This document shows positions 34,669 through 44,254 of a stretch of 64,000 nucleotides of DNA, one piece after another. A program made the translations under genes and the position numbers. Location of the stretch: the NCBI RefSeq assembly GCF_026241095.1, contig NZ_JAPFGB010000003.1:62001-126000 (forward strand), given 5' to 3'. The notes under the pieces were generated by a model. That model did no database searches, was not told the origin of the DNA, and saw only the letters and a list, made by a program, of their open reading frames with translations. Each line of letters starts with the position of its first letter. Within the stretch, counting starts at the first letter, position 1. The DNA is from Saccharopolyspora sp. NFXS83. Lineage in GTDB: Bacteria > Actinomycetota > Actinomycetes > Mycobacteriales > Pseudonocardiaceae.

Positions 34669-36641
34669 CCGACCAGGACACGGCCACGACAAACACTGCC
34701 GAATCCGGCTCCACCGTCGGCATCCAAGCCGAGCAGGTGCACAACTCCACCGTCTACGTGGTGTCGCCAGACGACCCGCCCGAACGGAAGTACGAAGTCG
34801 GCGTGCGCTACCTGAACAACGGAGTGCCGCTGCGGGCCCGTGAACTGATCGCTGACGCCATGGCCCACGGCTACGACCGCGCCGAAGTGCGGTTCCACTG
34901 GGGGTTGGCCATGCTCAGCAAGCGCTCCTACCGCGAGCTGACGGCTGAGGATCGAATCCAGCTCGAACAGCTTCGCGCCCAGCGAGGCACTTCCGCGAAC
35001 GATGCTTGGGAACGTGCGTTAGAGGTCCTGTGCGAATTCTTGGAACACCTCGACAACCCCGATCACGATCCCGCACTGACGTTGAAGAAGCTCCAAGCGC
35101 TGTCCGTTCCACAGCGCGAGAAGGTCGTGCGCCACTGCGACCTCGTGCTGACCGGGAGCACGAAAGATGCATTCTGGGTGGAGATTCTCCGCACCGCCGA
35201 ACGAGGACAGCGCACCGGAGGCCGCGAAGCCCGCGTGTGGGCCTACTTCGAGCCTAAGCCGATTGACGCTCGCATCCGACAACCAGCACCGAACGCCGCC
35301 AGAACCGCCGACCGGCTACACGCCGTCGTCGGGAGCGGGCTTCTTGGTATTGCCCTCGGGATGCTTGGCTGGATTCTCCTGCAGCACCTTACGTTAGTGC
35401 TGGTAATCGCTTACTTGATGGCGCTGGTCGGTGGGGTGCTCGGGGCGAAATCGGGGTTCGAATGGCGATACCGGGCACAACGCCTTGAGATGAAGGAGCG
35501 CGAGCGCGCTGCTCTGTTCGACAGCCGGGAGGACCCAGTGCCCGGATTCGCGAAACGCGTCGACCACGCATTCCAGCACTACGCCCACAAGTACGCACCA
35601 GACGGTGTGGACCGCTCGGTCTGGTTAGCCCAGACCAGGGGTATCCGCGCGACCCGCCGCGACGAGGTCGTCGAGCTCTACAGCGAAAGCAGGATCTCCA
35701 TCGACCGAGTTACCTGGCTCATCCGATTCATGATCCGTGACATCAGACGACAGTGGCGTGCTGAAGCCCTGTTCTCCTACCGCGAGCACTATCGAACGTC
35801 CGCGTCCACCAAGGCCTGGTGCCTGATTTCCCTCGTTGCTGCGGCCCTGGCATGCGCCACTGTCGCTTACGCCGCCGTTCGGCTGGACCCGTTACCGGGC
35901 TTTGGTGGCGTTCTCGTCGCAGTGATGGGTGGACGTGTCGCCGTTCTCCGGTGGTGGCGGATCCTCAGTGAACGTCGGCGGTTCGCCGAAGAGACCCAAG
36001 AATGCTCACGTGAGAAGGAGGCCCGCGAAGCCGAGTACCAAAGGTGGACGAGCAAGCTGCAAGCCACTTGCCCCAGCGAGAGCGAGATGGCGGCATGGCT
36101 CGAATGCGATCGAGTCAAACTCATCGACGAAGCGCTCCGGCACTACCACCTCGGTTGGCGGGACATCATCGCCCACACCATCGTGCAAACCCCAGCAAAT
36201 GTCCGCAAACGAGCACGCGTCAAGGGCGGGCCCTGGCGGTACCCGAGATACGAGCTCCGCCTCTTCTTGATCACCCCGGACGGCGTCCGTGAACTCACGA
36301 GGCAACTCGTGTACGCAGACGCGTCCTTCCATGGCCGGGAGCGTGGCCACTTCCGATTCGACGCCGTGTCCTCCCTGCAAGTGGTCGAGTCCGGGAAAGA
36401 CGACTACACGCTCGAGTTGACCCTCACCAACGGGCCCGCCCGGACGATCGACGTCACCGAGCCCCCGAGGGAACTCGAGCAGCCCACCACCCACGAAGAC
36501 GACCTCTCGCGGATCAGTCTCGACTCGACCGGCTTCGCCCACGCGTTGCACGTGCTGGAAGGCATCGCCGCCGAAGGCAAAGCCTGGATCCACCGCACCA
36601 CCAAACCCGGCCCGACCTTCCTCGGGCCCGAGACCGCATAG
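34665..36641 (+). CDS. Multi-pass membrane protein, partner of nucleosidase
   Basis: 658 aa from ATG 34665 (ATGA overlap). Residues 13-33 (ESGSTVGIQAEQVHNSTVYV) repeat the tag of the nucleosidase. Residues 40-180 are helical and TPR-like. Membrane segments lie at about 218-262 (one hairpin) and 384-426 (another), with a charged domain between. The C-terminal soluble domain (about 520-650) is beta-rich and ends LHVLEGIAAEGKAWIHRT. A diverged fragment of this C-terminus occurs at 43418-43727. I know no named family; the shared tag suggests the two proteins recognise each other, giving a membrane-linked effector or sensor. Confidence 0.7.
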   Translation: MTDQDTATTNTAESGSTVGIQAEQVHNSTVYVVSPDDPPERKYEVGVRYLNNGVPLRARELIADAMAHGYDRAEVRFHWGLAMLSKRSYRELTAEDRIQLEQLRAQRGTSANDAWERALEVLCEFLEHLDNPDHDPALTLKKLQALSVPQREKVVRHCDLVLTGSTKDAFWVEILRTAERGQRTGGREARVWAYFEPKPIDARIRQPAPNAARTADRLHAVVGSGLLGIALGMLGWILLQHLTLVLVIAYLMALVGGVLGAKSGFEWRYRAQRLEMKERERAALFDSREDPVPGFAKRVDHAFQHYAHKYAPDGVDRSVWLAQTRGIRATRRDEVVELYSESRISIDRVTWLIRFMIRDIRRQWRAEALFSYREHYRTSASTKAWCLISLVAAALACATVAYAAVRLDPLPGFGGVLVAVMGGRVAVLRWWRILSERRRFAEETQECSREKEAREAEYQRWTSKLQATCPSESEMAAWLECDRVKLIDEALRHYHLGWRDIIAHTIVQTPANVRKRARVKGGPWRYPRYELRLFLITPDGVRELTRQLVYADASFHGRERGHFRFDAVSSLQVVESGKDDYTLELTLTNGPARTIDVTEPPRELEQPTTHEDDLSRISLDSTGFAHALHVLEGIAAEGKAWIHRTTKPGPTFLGPETA

Positions 36642-36787
36642 CCAGAGCGCGAGACTGCTGGGAGTTCGGCAGTGAGCCTTTGAGTAGTATCCGTCGCTCG
36701 GCTGAACGAGTGGCCGACTCAGGTCGGCGTCACAGGCACCTAGTCTGCTCGTCCCGCCGTCACCGGATTTGCTTGGGAGGTGGCGAC

Positions 36788-38185
36788 ATGGTCGTGAACG
36801 GTCATCAGGGTGCTCGGGACGTGCTGGTCGGTTGGGCCGAGCACGTCCACGGCCGCAACGCACGGCCGACGGCGGGCCGTGTTAGCGAGGGCTTGCGGTT
36901 CGCTTTCTATGGTCGTACTTCGACGCGTCGTCATCAGCATGGTGTGACTTCTGCTGCGTGGCAGCGTGATGCTGCGGTGTGCGCGATTGCTGGTCAAGGT
37001 CGCATTGTGGCGGAGTATTTCGATGTGGGGTGTTCGCGGCGGTTGCCGTGGCGGCGGCGTCCGAGGGCCGCTGCGTTGCTGGCCGCTCTGGACGATGCCG
37101 GTCGAGGTTTCGATGCGGTCGTGATCGGTGAGTATGAACGGGCGTTCACTGATGATCAGTTCGCTCGGTTGCTTCCGGTGTTCGAAGGTCGTGGTGTCGA
37201 GGTCTGGTTGCCGGAGGCGGGCGGTCGGTTCGATGCGGGCGATCCGCGTCATCAGGCGTTGATGACGATGCTTGGCGCGCAGGCTCAGCGAGAGGTCCTT
37301 CGGTCACGGCAGCGGGTGTTGGCCGCGATGAGGGCTCAGACTCGGGACCAGGGTCGGTATCTCGGGGGCCGTCCGCCGTATGGGTATCGGCTCGGTGATG
37401 CGGGTCCGCACCCGAATCAGGCGCATGCTCGGTGGGGCCGGCGTATGCGTCGGCTCGAACCGGACCCCGCCACAGCAGGACACGTGCACTGGATGTTCGC
37501 CCGGCGCTTGAGTGGCGTGAGCATCGCTGGGATCGCTCGAGCTCTCAATGATCAGCAGGTGCCGTGTCCGTCGGAACTGGAAACCAAGCGTCATGCGCAC
37601 CGCGGTGCTCAGGCATGGCGGGTTCCGACGGTGACCTCGATCTTGAGCAACCCGCGGTACACCGGTCGTCAGGTCTGGAACCGGCAGCACACCTGCCGCG
37701 GCGGGGGCATCGAGGACGAGTCGCCGCTGCAGCTGTGGAATCTGCCGCAGCAGTGGGTGATTTCGAAGCGGGAGACACATGAGCCGTTGGTCAGTGAGGC
37801 CGACTTCGTAGCGGTACAGCACATCCGAGCAGCCCGCGGCACCAGTTCCGGTGAAACTCGCACGTATCTGCTTGCGGGTCTGGTTCGCTGTGGGCTGTGT
37901 GAGCGGCGGATGGACTCGCACTGGGCGAATGACCGCCCCGGTTACCGGTGCCGACACGGGCACACCAGCACCCGGCACCGAAGCCCGGATCGGCCAAGGA
38001 ACCTTTACGTCCGCGAAGACGATCTACAGGCCGAGGTGAGAACTCGCATCGTCGACCAGCTTCAGGATGGCAAGACACCACGACCCGACACCGGGGCCAG
38101 CGAACTTGCCCGGTTCCTCCGCGCCCACAACCTGATCATCAACTACAGCAGGTCAGGCCCGGTCGTAACAACCGACCGAACCTGA
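36788..38185 (+). CDS. Large serine recombinase
   Basis: 465 aa from ATG 36788 with GGGAGG 7 bases upstream. The catalytic serine is Ser45 (FAFYGRTSTRRHQ). The resolvase core continues with VVIGEYERAFTDDQF and QREVLRSRQRVLAAM. The recombinase domain (GGRPPYGYRL, VSIAGIARALNDQQVPCPSE, TSILSNPRYTGRQVWNRQ) and a zinc ribbon (CGLC, CRHGHTS) follow. It is about as long as phage-type large serine integrases and appears intact. A C-terminal fragment of a near-identical gene lies 17.85 kb to the left, so this enzyme probably moved or assembled the island. Confidence 0.9.
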   Translation: MVVNGHQGARDVLVGWAEHVHGRNARPTAGRVSEGLRFAFYGRTSTRRHQHGVTSAAWQRDAAVCAIAGQGRIVAEYFDVGCSRRLPWRRRPRAAALLAALDDAGRGFDAVVIGEYERAFTDDQFARLLPVFEGRGVEVWLPEAGGRFDAGDPRHQALMTMLGAQAQREVLRSRQRVLAAMRAQTRDQGRYLGGRPPYGYRLGDAGPHPNQAHARWGRRMRRLEPDPATAGHVHWMFARRLSGVSIAGIARALNDQQVPCPSELETKRHAHRGAQAWRVPTVTSILSNPRYTGRQVWNRQHTCRGGGIEDESPLQLWNLPQQWVISKRETHEPLVSEADFVAVQHIRAARGTSSGETRTYLLAGLVRCGLCERRMDSHWANDRPGYRCRHGHTSTRHRSPDRPRNLYVREDDLQAEVRTRIVDQLQDGKTPRPDTGASELARFLRAHNLIINYSRSGPVVTTDRT

Positions 38186-38187
38186 CC
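38151..38187 (+). terminator. Hairpin terminator at recombinase 3' end
   Basis: Arms 38151-38165 and 38173-38187 pair, with a small internal mismatch and a 7-base loop, overlapping the stop codon. It is the counterpart of the perfect hairpin at 20298-20332. Confidence 0.55.
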
Positions 38188-38190
38188 TGC

Positions 38191-38230
38191 AACGTTAGCG
38201 TCGCCCCTCATGGGGTAACAATGTGTCCGA
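38191..38230 (+). repeat. 40-bp exact direct repeat, right copy
   Basis: Identical to 20337-20376. It includes the CCCCTCATGGGG palindrome and a terminal GTGTCCGA. It marks the right end of the island. Confidence 0.8.
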
Positions 38231-39143
38231 GCACTAGCCACACGGATTCTGCTGCCTGGCGCCGGTTGAGGCGGAAGGGGTTTGCTGTCCCGGGTGTCCT
38301 GGGGTGAGGCTGCCTGGGACGGCGTTGTGGGACATGCGCGGATGCATTTTGAGCTGCGTGGACGCGTAGTTGGCGCCGCCAAGGACGGGCATCACGGGGT
38401 GTCCCCCGATGTCCCTGGGTTGTCTCGGGTGGGTGTTCGGCGGCTTCGAGAAGTCGGTCGGGCGTGTCCCGGGTGTGCCTGGTGAGTTCAGCTTGCCAGG
38501 TATTGGTTCTCTCGACATTCCGGTCCGGGTGGTCAGTTCAGCGTCCAATGAAACGGCCAACGCGTGGCTGACCTTGGTGCCGACGCTCTGTGCTGGTCGC
38601 TGGGCATCGCGGCCACCGCGTGGAGTCCCCAACGGCGCGTCGGCGCGCTGGTCCGGGTCGTCGTGGCGTGTCGCGGTCCGCTCGCTGCGCTCCGGTTCCG
38701 GCGACCGTGCCAAAGGCTGTTCACTGGGGTCTGATGATGCGATGAAACATCACTCAGAGGCGAACAGACGCTCGTTTGCAAGTGTCGTGAACTGATGAAA
38801 CCGGGAAAATGATGCTAGGCGAGCGATCGCACGTTCGTTACGCGCACAGCTGTGGTCGCCCGACGCGGATGAGCCGGCTGATCTTCGGCTTCTTCTCCTG
38901 CGCCTCGGGAGGAACGGGCTCGCGCATCAAATACCCGTTCCGTGCCCACTCTTGGCTGCCCACGAGGGCTCGCGTCGCGTGACCTCACCGGCGGAGTCAC
39001 CGATCAGGATGCGGCAAGTGCTGAGAGATGATCAGCCCGGGCAGGAGGCGATTCAGGTCCGCGTGGTACCCGGCTGATGGTTGGTGTGGGACGTGGAGTT
39101 GGGTGCGTGACCGGCCGGTCGGATCGTGCGAGAAGATGTCCGG
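38231..39143. other. No recognisable gene (913 bp)
   Basis: Between the recombinase and the DUF4365-STAND gene. Only short frames occur, none with a domain. The stretch around 38760-38820 is less GC-rich than its surroundings. Confidence 0.45.
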
Positions 39144-41966
39144 ATGGTGCGTCGTCCTGCCTCCGCCTGGACAGCAAGTGCCGGGGTGACTCAGACCAAG
39201 CACGCGGTCGAGACCGGCATGCGCTGGGTGTTTCGGGAACAGCCCAAGGAAGACTACGGGATCGACGCGCAAATCGAGGTCGTCGATGGCGAAGAGGTGC
39301 TCGGTAGACTGGTTGCGCTGCAGATCAAGACCGGTCGGAGCTATTTCAGTTCACCCGCCGAGGATGGCTGGTGGTTCAGCGAAAAGGCAGCGCACTTCCT
39401 GTATTGGCTGGATTTCTCGATCCCCGTGGTCGTTGTTCTGGTCGACCTGGATAGCGGGCTCTGTTACTGGCAGCTGGTGACGGAATCGACGGTTGAGCGG
39501 TCAAGTGGACGTCGGTGGAAGTTGCGAGTGCCGAAGGCCCAGATCCTCGGCAGATCCGCGGTGCGGCCGTTGCACGACGCCACTGACGAGGCTGCGGAGA
39601 GAGGTGTCCGCCTGGCTCGCCAGCCGCTGGGCTCAGCGGTATCGAACTTCTCCGCGGCGGACTTGGAGGTGCACAGTGCGTCGCAAGAAGGTGACGCGCT
39701 ACCTGAGTACGTCATCCGAGCTCACGACTTCGCCCTCGGTGAGCTGGTGGCGGACGCGGTCGGATCGAGAGCGCGGTCGGGATGTGCGGTTCTCCTCGGA
39801 GGCTCCGGCACGGGCAAAACCAGGGCGCTGTACGAGGCATTGCACTGGCGTGGACCGGACGCAGCTAGGACGAGTCTGGCTGAGGCTGGTTGGCGGGTCT
39901 GGCCCGAGGTGAATCCGTTGCCGCCCAAGCAGTTTCTGGAGCAATTGGGGAGGGTCGGCCCGCGGACGATCGTGTGGCTCAACGAGGCCCAGCGATATTT
40001 GCGAGACCCTTCGGCTGACGTCCGTGCTGAAATCGCGACTGCGCTGCTCGAACTCGTCGGGGACGTTTCTCGCAAGCCGGTGCTGGTGCTGGGAACATTG
40101 TGGCCCGAGCACTGGCAGGAGCTCACCCGTACGCCGAACAAGGACGAGGTCGATCAGTTCGGCCCGGCGCGGAGGTTGCTCAGCGGGAGGTACCTGCGAG
40201 TACCAGATACCTTCACGAACGCAGAAGTGACCAGGGCACGGCAGTCGGGCGACCGATTGCTCGCGATCGCCGCGAACAGGGTGACGGACAGTGCAGTAAC
40301 CCAGCAATTGGCTGGGGCGCCGGACCTCCTGCAGCGATACGAAACGGCGGGTACGGCATCGCAGGCAGTGATCCACGCAGTTGTGGATGCTCGCAGGTTC
40401 GGGCATGGCGAGTGGTTTTCAACGTCGTTCCTGCCTGCGGCAGCACGTAGTTACCTGAGCGGAGACGATCGTCGTAGAGTTGACGAGGACCCATCCTGGT
40501 TCGAAGCAGCTATCGCGGACCTCGTGGTGCCGGGCAACGTCAGCGGACCGGTGCTGCACAGGGCTCTCCTCGGCTATCGGCTCGACGACTTCCTGGAGCA
40601 GGAGGGGCGGGAGCGTCGCCGGTTCGAGTTCCCGTCTGAGGAGTTTTGGGCAGCCGTTTCTCGAAGCGAACTGTCGTCGAGCAACCGGATCCGGATGGCC
40701 GATGCCGCAGCCGCACGAATGCGGCTGCGGATCGCAGCGTCCGTCTACGCAGCTGAGGAGACTGGCGTTGCGGGCGAGCGTCTTTGTGAACTAGCCAAAG
40801 CTTGTGCGTTCCGGGGTGCCTGGCACGCCTCCGAACGCCTGGCGCACCGAGCTGCCGATGCGGGTGCGCCGGAGGCACTGACCTCCTTGGCAAAATATCG
40901 GTGGAGTCGCGACCCCCACGCCGGTGGTAGCTCCGGCGATCTGGAGTTGCTGCGTCGGGCTGCGGACTTGGGGGATGTAGAAGCATTCAATTCATTGGCG
41001 TTCCAGTTGGAGAAGTCGGGGGACAAGGAAGCTGCGGAGGCGGCCGCGCGGCGTGCCCTCGAACTTGGTTCCTGGGAAGCCACGGTCTCCGTCGCGGGCT
41101 GGCGCGAGATCGATTTTCCCGACGAGGGGAGGAGGTTGATCTACGGCCTGCCGGAGGAAATGAGGTGGGCAGCGTTGGCGCAGTTTGCGTGCGATCTGGA
41201 GGGCGTTCACGATTTTGACGGCGCGGAACGCTTCGCGGTGACAGCTGCAGTGAACGGGCGCTTCGAGGCAATCCTGATGATCGCTGAAGGACGTTGCGAA
41301 ATAGGTAAGAAGGGATCTGCTCGTCGATTGATCGAAAGCGCTCCGCGGCCTGACCTGCCCGAGGAAAAGCTGCGCATGGCAGTGATTCATGCTCGTACTG
41401 GCGCCCAAGACGAGGCCCGAGAACTGCTGGTCGATCTCTCCGGTCGTCACGATTTGGACGACCAGGTAGAAGCAATCATCAAGACGTGGCCTCACCTCGC
41501 CGCCGCCTTGGTCGACGTTCTGGTGGCACTGCAAGAGCATCATGCGGCTTGTCGTCTACGGGATGGCCCGTCTTTTGCGGGGCCACCCAGGTCCGTTCCG
41601 AGCGACGGTGACGATGACCTGCCACTGGATCTCAGTAAGGCGGACGGCGAGGTTGCTGATGCTTACGCCACTCTCGCCGAATTCCACGCGCGGCGTGGTG
41701 AGTTGGAGCAGGCGGAATCAATGGGAATGGTGGCTTCAACCCTGGGAAACCGGGACGGGCTGGTGGCTCTCAGCTGGGAGCTCCTGCAGCGGGGCGATCA
41801 CGCGAACGCCGAGCGGCTGCTGCTGTGCGTGGTTAACATGGACGAGTTGCTGTCGTGGACCTTCCCGGAGCGAAGCCCGTTGAGGCTGTTGGCTGAGGCA
41901 CGTGGAGATGAAAGTTTGCTGGACTGGGGACTTGAGGCCGATGGCAGCTCGGCCGAACCTTGGTGA
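39144..41966 (+). CDS. STAND-type ATPase with N-terminal DUF4365 nuclease head
   Basis: 940 aa. ATG 39144 is preferred (GAGAAG 8 bases upstream); GTG 39126 is also possible. Residues 20-130 are a DUF4365 PD-(D/E)XK-like endonuclease: DYGIDAQIEVVDG with Asp41, then ALQIKTG with Gln60 and Lys62. Residues 215-226 hold the P-loop (LLGGSGTGKT), followed by a Walker-B-like IVWLNEAQRYL. From about 570 on there are SEL1/TPR-like helical repeats (RAADAGAPEALTSLAKYRWS, DLGDVEAFNSLAFQLEKSGD). The order nuclease-NTPase-repeat sensor is that of Avs-type anti-phage proteins, which recognise phage proteins and then cut DNA. It stands alone. Confidence 0.75.
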   Translation: MVRRPASAWTASAGVTQTKHAVETGMRWVFREQPKEDYGIDAQIEVVDGEEVLGRLVALQIKTGRSYFSSPAEDGWWFSEKAAHFLYWLDFSIPVVVVLVDLDSGLCYWQLVTESTVERSSGRRWKLRVPKAQILGRSAVRPLHDATDEAAERGVRLARQPLGSAVSNFSAADLEVHSASQEGDALPEYVIRAHDFALGELVADAVGSRARSGCAVLLGGSGTGKTRALYEALHWRGPDAARTSLAEAGWRVWPEVNPLPPKQFLEQLGRVGPRTIVWLNEAQRYLRDPSADVRAEIATALLELVGDVSRKPVLVLGTLWPEHWQELTRTPNKDEVDQFGPARRLLSGRYLRVPDTFTNAEVTRARQSGDRLLAIAANRVTDSAVTQQLAGAPDLLQRYETAGTASQAVIHAVVDARRFGHGEWFSTSFLPAAARSYLSGDDRRRVDEDPSWFEAAIADLVVPGNVSGPVLHRALLGYRLDDFLEQEGRERRRFEFPSEEFWAAVSRSELSSSNRIRMADAAAARMRLRIAASVYAAEETGVAGERLCELAKACAFRGAWHASERLAHRAADAGAPEALTSLAKYRWSRDPHAGGSSGDLELLRRAADLGDVEAFNSLAFQLEKSGDKEAAEAAARRALELGSWEATVSVAGWREIDFPDEGRRLIYGLPEEMRWAALAQFACDLEGVHDFDGAERFAVTAAVNGRFEAILMIAEGRCEIGKKGSARRLIESAPRPDLPEEKLRMAVIHARTGAQDEARELLVDLSGRHDLDDQVEAIIKTWPHLAAALVDVLVALQEHHAACRLRDGPSFAGPPRSVPSDGDDDLPLDLSKADGEVADAYATLAEFHARRGELEQAESMGMVASTLGNRDGLVALSWELLQRGDHANAERLLLCVVNMDELLSWTFPERSPLRLLAEARGDESLLDWGLEADGSSAEPW

Positions 41967-42106
41967 GGCGGATCTGCCCGGAACCGTTCGCGGTGGTGTT
42001 AGAGAGGGTCATTATCACAAAATCCGGTTTGACCGAGGCCCTCGCCTCGGGAGTGCATCGTGGTCAGCGGCATCGAGGCTTGCCGGTCGCCGCAGCCCGT
42101 GTCGTC

Positions 42107-42385
42107 TTACGGTCGAGGAGCACAACGTCGGTCGCCCAGCCCTGAGCTAAGACGTGCACTGTCGACGTACCGCAGAGCACACTTCTCGCGGTGACGACGA
42201 CGATCGGACCACCATGCGAGGCGGTCGCGCGAGTTCTGCGGGAAGACTGCCCACAGTGCGGCGACGGCCAACGTTCGACCGATGAGAACTGCCAGAACGG
42301 CTGGCGGCAACGATGCTCCCGCCGTGCTCAGCACCGCAGCAACGGATCCGGCGATCGTCGTCACCTGCGACCGAGATGCCCTCAC
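42107..42385 (-). CDS. Small membrane protein of unknown function
   Basis: 92 aa from GTG 42385, overlapping the upstream stop by 4 bp. Two hydrophobic stretches (TTIAGSVAAVLSTAGASL and AVLAVLIGRTLAVAALWAVF) suggest two membrane helices, followed by a basic tail. No family is recognised. It is probably co-expressed with the 143-aa protein upstream. Confidence 0.45.
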   Translation of the reverse strand: MRASRSQVTTIAGSVAAVLSTAGASLPPAVLAVLIGRTLAVAALWAVFPQNSRDRLAWWSDRRRHREKCALRYVDSARLSSGLGDRRCAPRP

Positions 42386-42813
42386 CGTAGATCACCGCCG
42401 TCACGCGCTGTGGTGATCTTTTTCCTTGGCTGGCGTGCTTCGTTCCCAGAAGACAGAGCTCGGAGAATCAGCGCGGGGGCGGGACTTGCGTTCCGGATAC
42501 TTCCTACGAAGCGATCCGCAGCCACCTGGAGGTCACGCATCTGAGCGTGTCGATCCTCTGTCACGTCCAGGACCTCCGCATGTGCGGTCACGCCGGCGAC
42601 CGGATGGCGGAGCGCTTCGACGAGTCCGCTGATCGGCCGCCCGTCATTCATTTCCACGTAGATTTGGGCTCCTCGACTCGGCCACACGTCCAGGGCTTTC
42701 GTCGCGGTCAACAGGCCGATCCTGCGGAGCATCGCGCTGCCCAGGCCCACCGGGCCGCAGAGCTGTCGGTGATCCTCCACGTCCGTGCGTTCTCCAGCGA
42801 TCATACTCGCCAT
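42382..42813 (-). CDS. Hypothetical protein
   Basis: 143 aa from ATG 42813. Codon third positions are GC-rich as in real genes of this genome. The sequence (LRRIGLLTATKALDVWPSRG, then IYVEMNDGRPISGLVEALRH) has no motif I can name. Coupled to the small membrane protein downstream. Confidence 0.45.
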   Translation of the reverse strand: MASMIAGERTDVEDHRQLCGPVGLGSAMLRRIGLLTATKALDVWPSRGAQIYVEMNDGRPISGLVEALRHPVAGVTAHAEVLDVTEDRHAQMRDLQVAADRFVGSIRNASPAPALILRALSSGNEARQPRKKITTARDGGDLR

Positions 42814-42880
42814 CAGGTTCGATTCGTGCTACAGCCAGGGACTGGCGACACACCCCGGCGTGCGAGCTCATCGGGAAAGC

Positions 42881-42981
42881 GGGTTCCTGGCCGGCCTGCC
42901 CTCGTACGCTCTGGCCACGACGAGGTCAGGTGAGTAGAAAGGTTCAAGTTCCAAGGGACTTGAATCCCTACGTGTCCGAGG
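42881..42981 (+). repeat. 101-bp direct repeat, left copy
   Basis: Aligns without gaps to 46971-47071 (16 differences by eye). It contains an imperfect version of the palindrome at 47031-47056 and ends CGTGTCCGAGG. The pair bounds 4.1 kb that holds the Mrr-STAND gene. Confidence 0.75.
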
Positions 42982-43417
42982 GGTGTTGCGCAGAAATCAC
43001 GCGGCCTGAGCTTCCCGAAAGTGGCTGAGTCGGCAGGCTGTTCGCTGTTCCGGCTGGCCCGTCGTGAGTCCACTTGGGACCGGGTTGGACACGCGGGGTT
43101 ACCGCGTGAGGTGCGGAAGCGTTGGTTGGTTGCGCGTGGGGAAACGTGCCGTGAGGGTCCTGGCGTGTCACTGAACCTGCCTGCGGCGTATCCATTGGGC
43201 GTCAGTTGCTGGGATGTGTCGGTGTGTCCCAGCAATTGACGAAACTGGATTCGCCTGCCTATCCGGCGTTCCGGGTATTCGTGTTGGGTGCAGCTGTGGT
43301 GATCGCGCGTTCGTATGAGGGGCATTTATCCGGGTCGGTGGTTGGTTAGGGGAGCGGGCATAGTGGGCGGGTGTCGGCGATGCCTTGATGGGGCGATGCG
43401 GTGCGGAGCGACGTCTC
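42982..43417. other. No recognisable gene (436 bp)
   Basis: A 72-codon plus-strand frame (43021-43239) is open but shows no domain or ribosome site. I see nothing else. Confidence 0.4.
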
Positions 43418-43727
43418 TTACTCGGGTGGGCTGTCGAGGCCGCGGTTGATCCACTCTCGGCCCTCTGAAGCGATGCCTTCGAGGATGTGCAGGGTGTGGG
43501 GGAATCCGGAGGTGTTCAGGTTCATCCGGGCGAGGTCGTGGTCTTCAGCGGTTGCCTGCTGGTGCAGGTCTGTTTCTTCCGCGTTGATGTGGATTTCTCG
43601 GCTGGGCCCGTTGGTCAGGGTCAGTGCCAGGGTGGTCTTGAGGTTGTCGGTCTGGGTGATGTGGACTGAGGAGAACGCGTTGAAGCGGTAGTCGTGGCGG
43701 TCGAATCCGTGCTGTGTGACATGCTTT
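43418..43727 (-). pseudogene. C-terminal fragment of a membrane-effector paralogue
   Basis: About 100 codons read on the minus strand up to TAA 43418. They parallel the C-terminus of the 34665-36641 protein: YRFNAFSSVHITQTDNLKTT against FRFDAVSSLQVVESGKDDYT, then LTLTNGPSREIHI, and LHILEGIASEGREWINRG against LHVLEGIAAEGKAWIHRT. No start codon or upstream homology is visible beyond about 43727, so this is a truncated relic of a second, diverged copy. Confidence 0.75.
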
Positions 43728-43912
43728 CCGGGGGGCCCGTGGATCTGTGGCCTCTTGCCGCAGTGAGGCTGTGCCCGATGTGCAATACACGTGAACTATT
43801 CCTGATAAACGAAGTGGACGGAGATGGCGTGATATTGCGCAGCCTTGAGGAGCACTCGATCCAGATCTCGTTGCCTCCCGCCGGAGATGAGGGAACTGAC
43901 ACAACAAGTTGA
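43694..43912 (+). CDS. Short protein or gene fragment with CxxC
   Basis: 72 codons. The part from GTG 43739 looks coding: VDLWPLAAVRLCPMCNTREL, then FLINEVDGDGVILRSLEEHS. A CPMC pair could bind zinc if paired with another site. It overlaps the relic on the other strand and lacks a good ribosome site, so it is probably the tail of a lost gene. Confidence 0.35.
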   Translation: MAVESVLCDMLSGGPVDLWPLAAVRLCPMCNTRELFLINEVDGDGVILRSLEEHSIQISLPPAGDEGTDTTS

Positions 43913-44254
43913 TCGGACTCGAGGCGACCTGCGCCGAAAGTGCCGGACACAGACCTCAACGGTCGAGACGGCCACGGTCCGACCAAATGGTCATGCACCA
44001 CCACTGCGCCACAGACGCTGATCTGGACGTTCTCCGTTGGCCAGCGGGTCCCCCACGGCTGGAACGGCGACTGCTCCCGGCACGCGACTGGATCATCGTG
44101 ACGGCCGCGCGGACTGGAACACCACCCCTGGCGTCGGCAAGGTGGTGACGTCGGGCTTCGATGGCGACGTTGATCACGTCAACTCGCCGCCGAGCGGCAT
44201 TGCGCTCAACAGCGCCCGCCGCGACGCTGGCTGACCGTCGGGCAGAATGGGCTG
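43913..44254. other. Spacer before Mrr-STAND gene, no gene seen
   Basis: 342 bp with no supported frame. It presumably holds the promoter of the downstream STAND gene; no clear boxes are visible. Confidence 0.35.

Larger units (their letters stand above)
20377..38230. mobile_element. Putative recombinase-linked defence island (17.9 kb)
   Basis: The segment runs from the end of the left recombinase fragment to the end of the intact recombinase. Its borders carry about 500-bp direct repeats (19875-20376 and 37724-38230). The cargo is almost entirely conflict-type genes. Mobility as one unit, and the exact attachment core, are inferred; accretion of two related elements at one site is an equally good reading. 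Confidence 0.45.

Noticed and set aside
38231-39143. Possible CRISPR or repeat array in gene-free DNA
   Set aside because: No regularly spaced repeats of 24-40 bp were seen here or elsewhere in the window.
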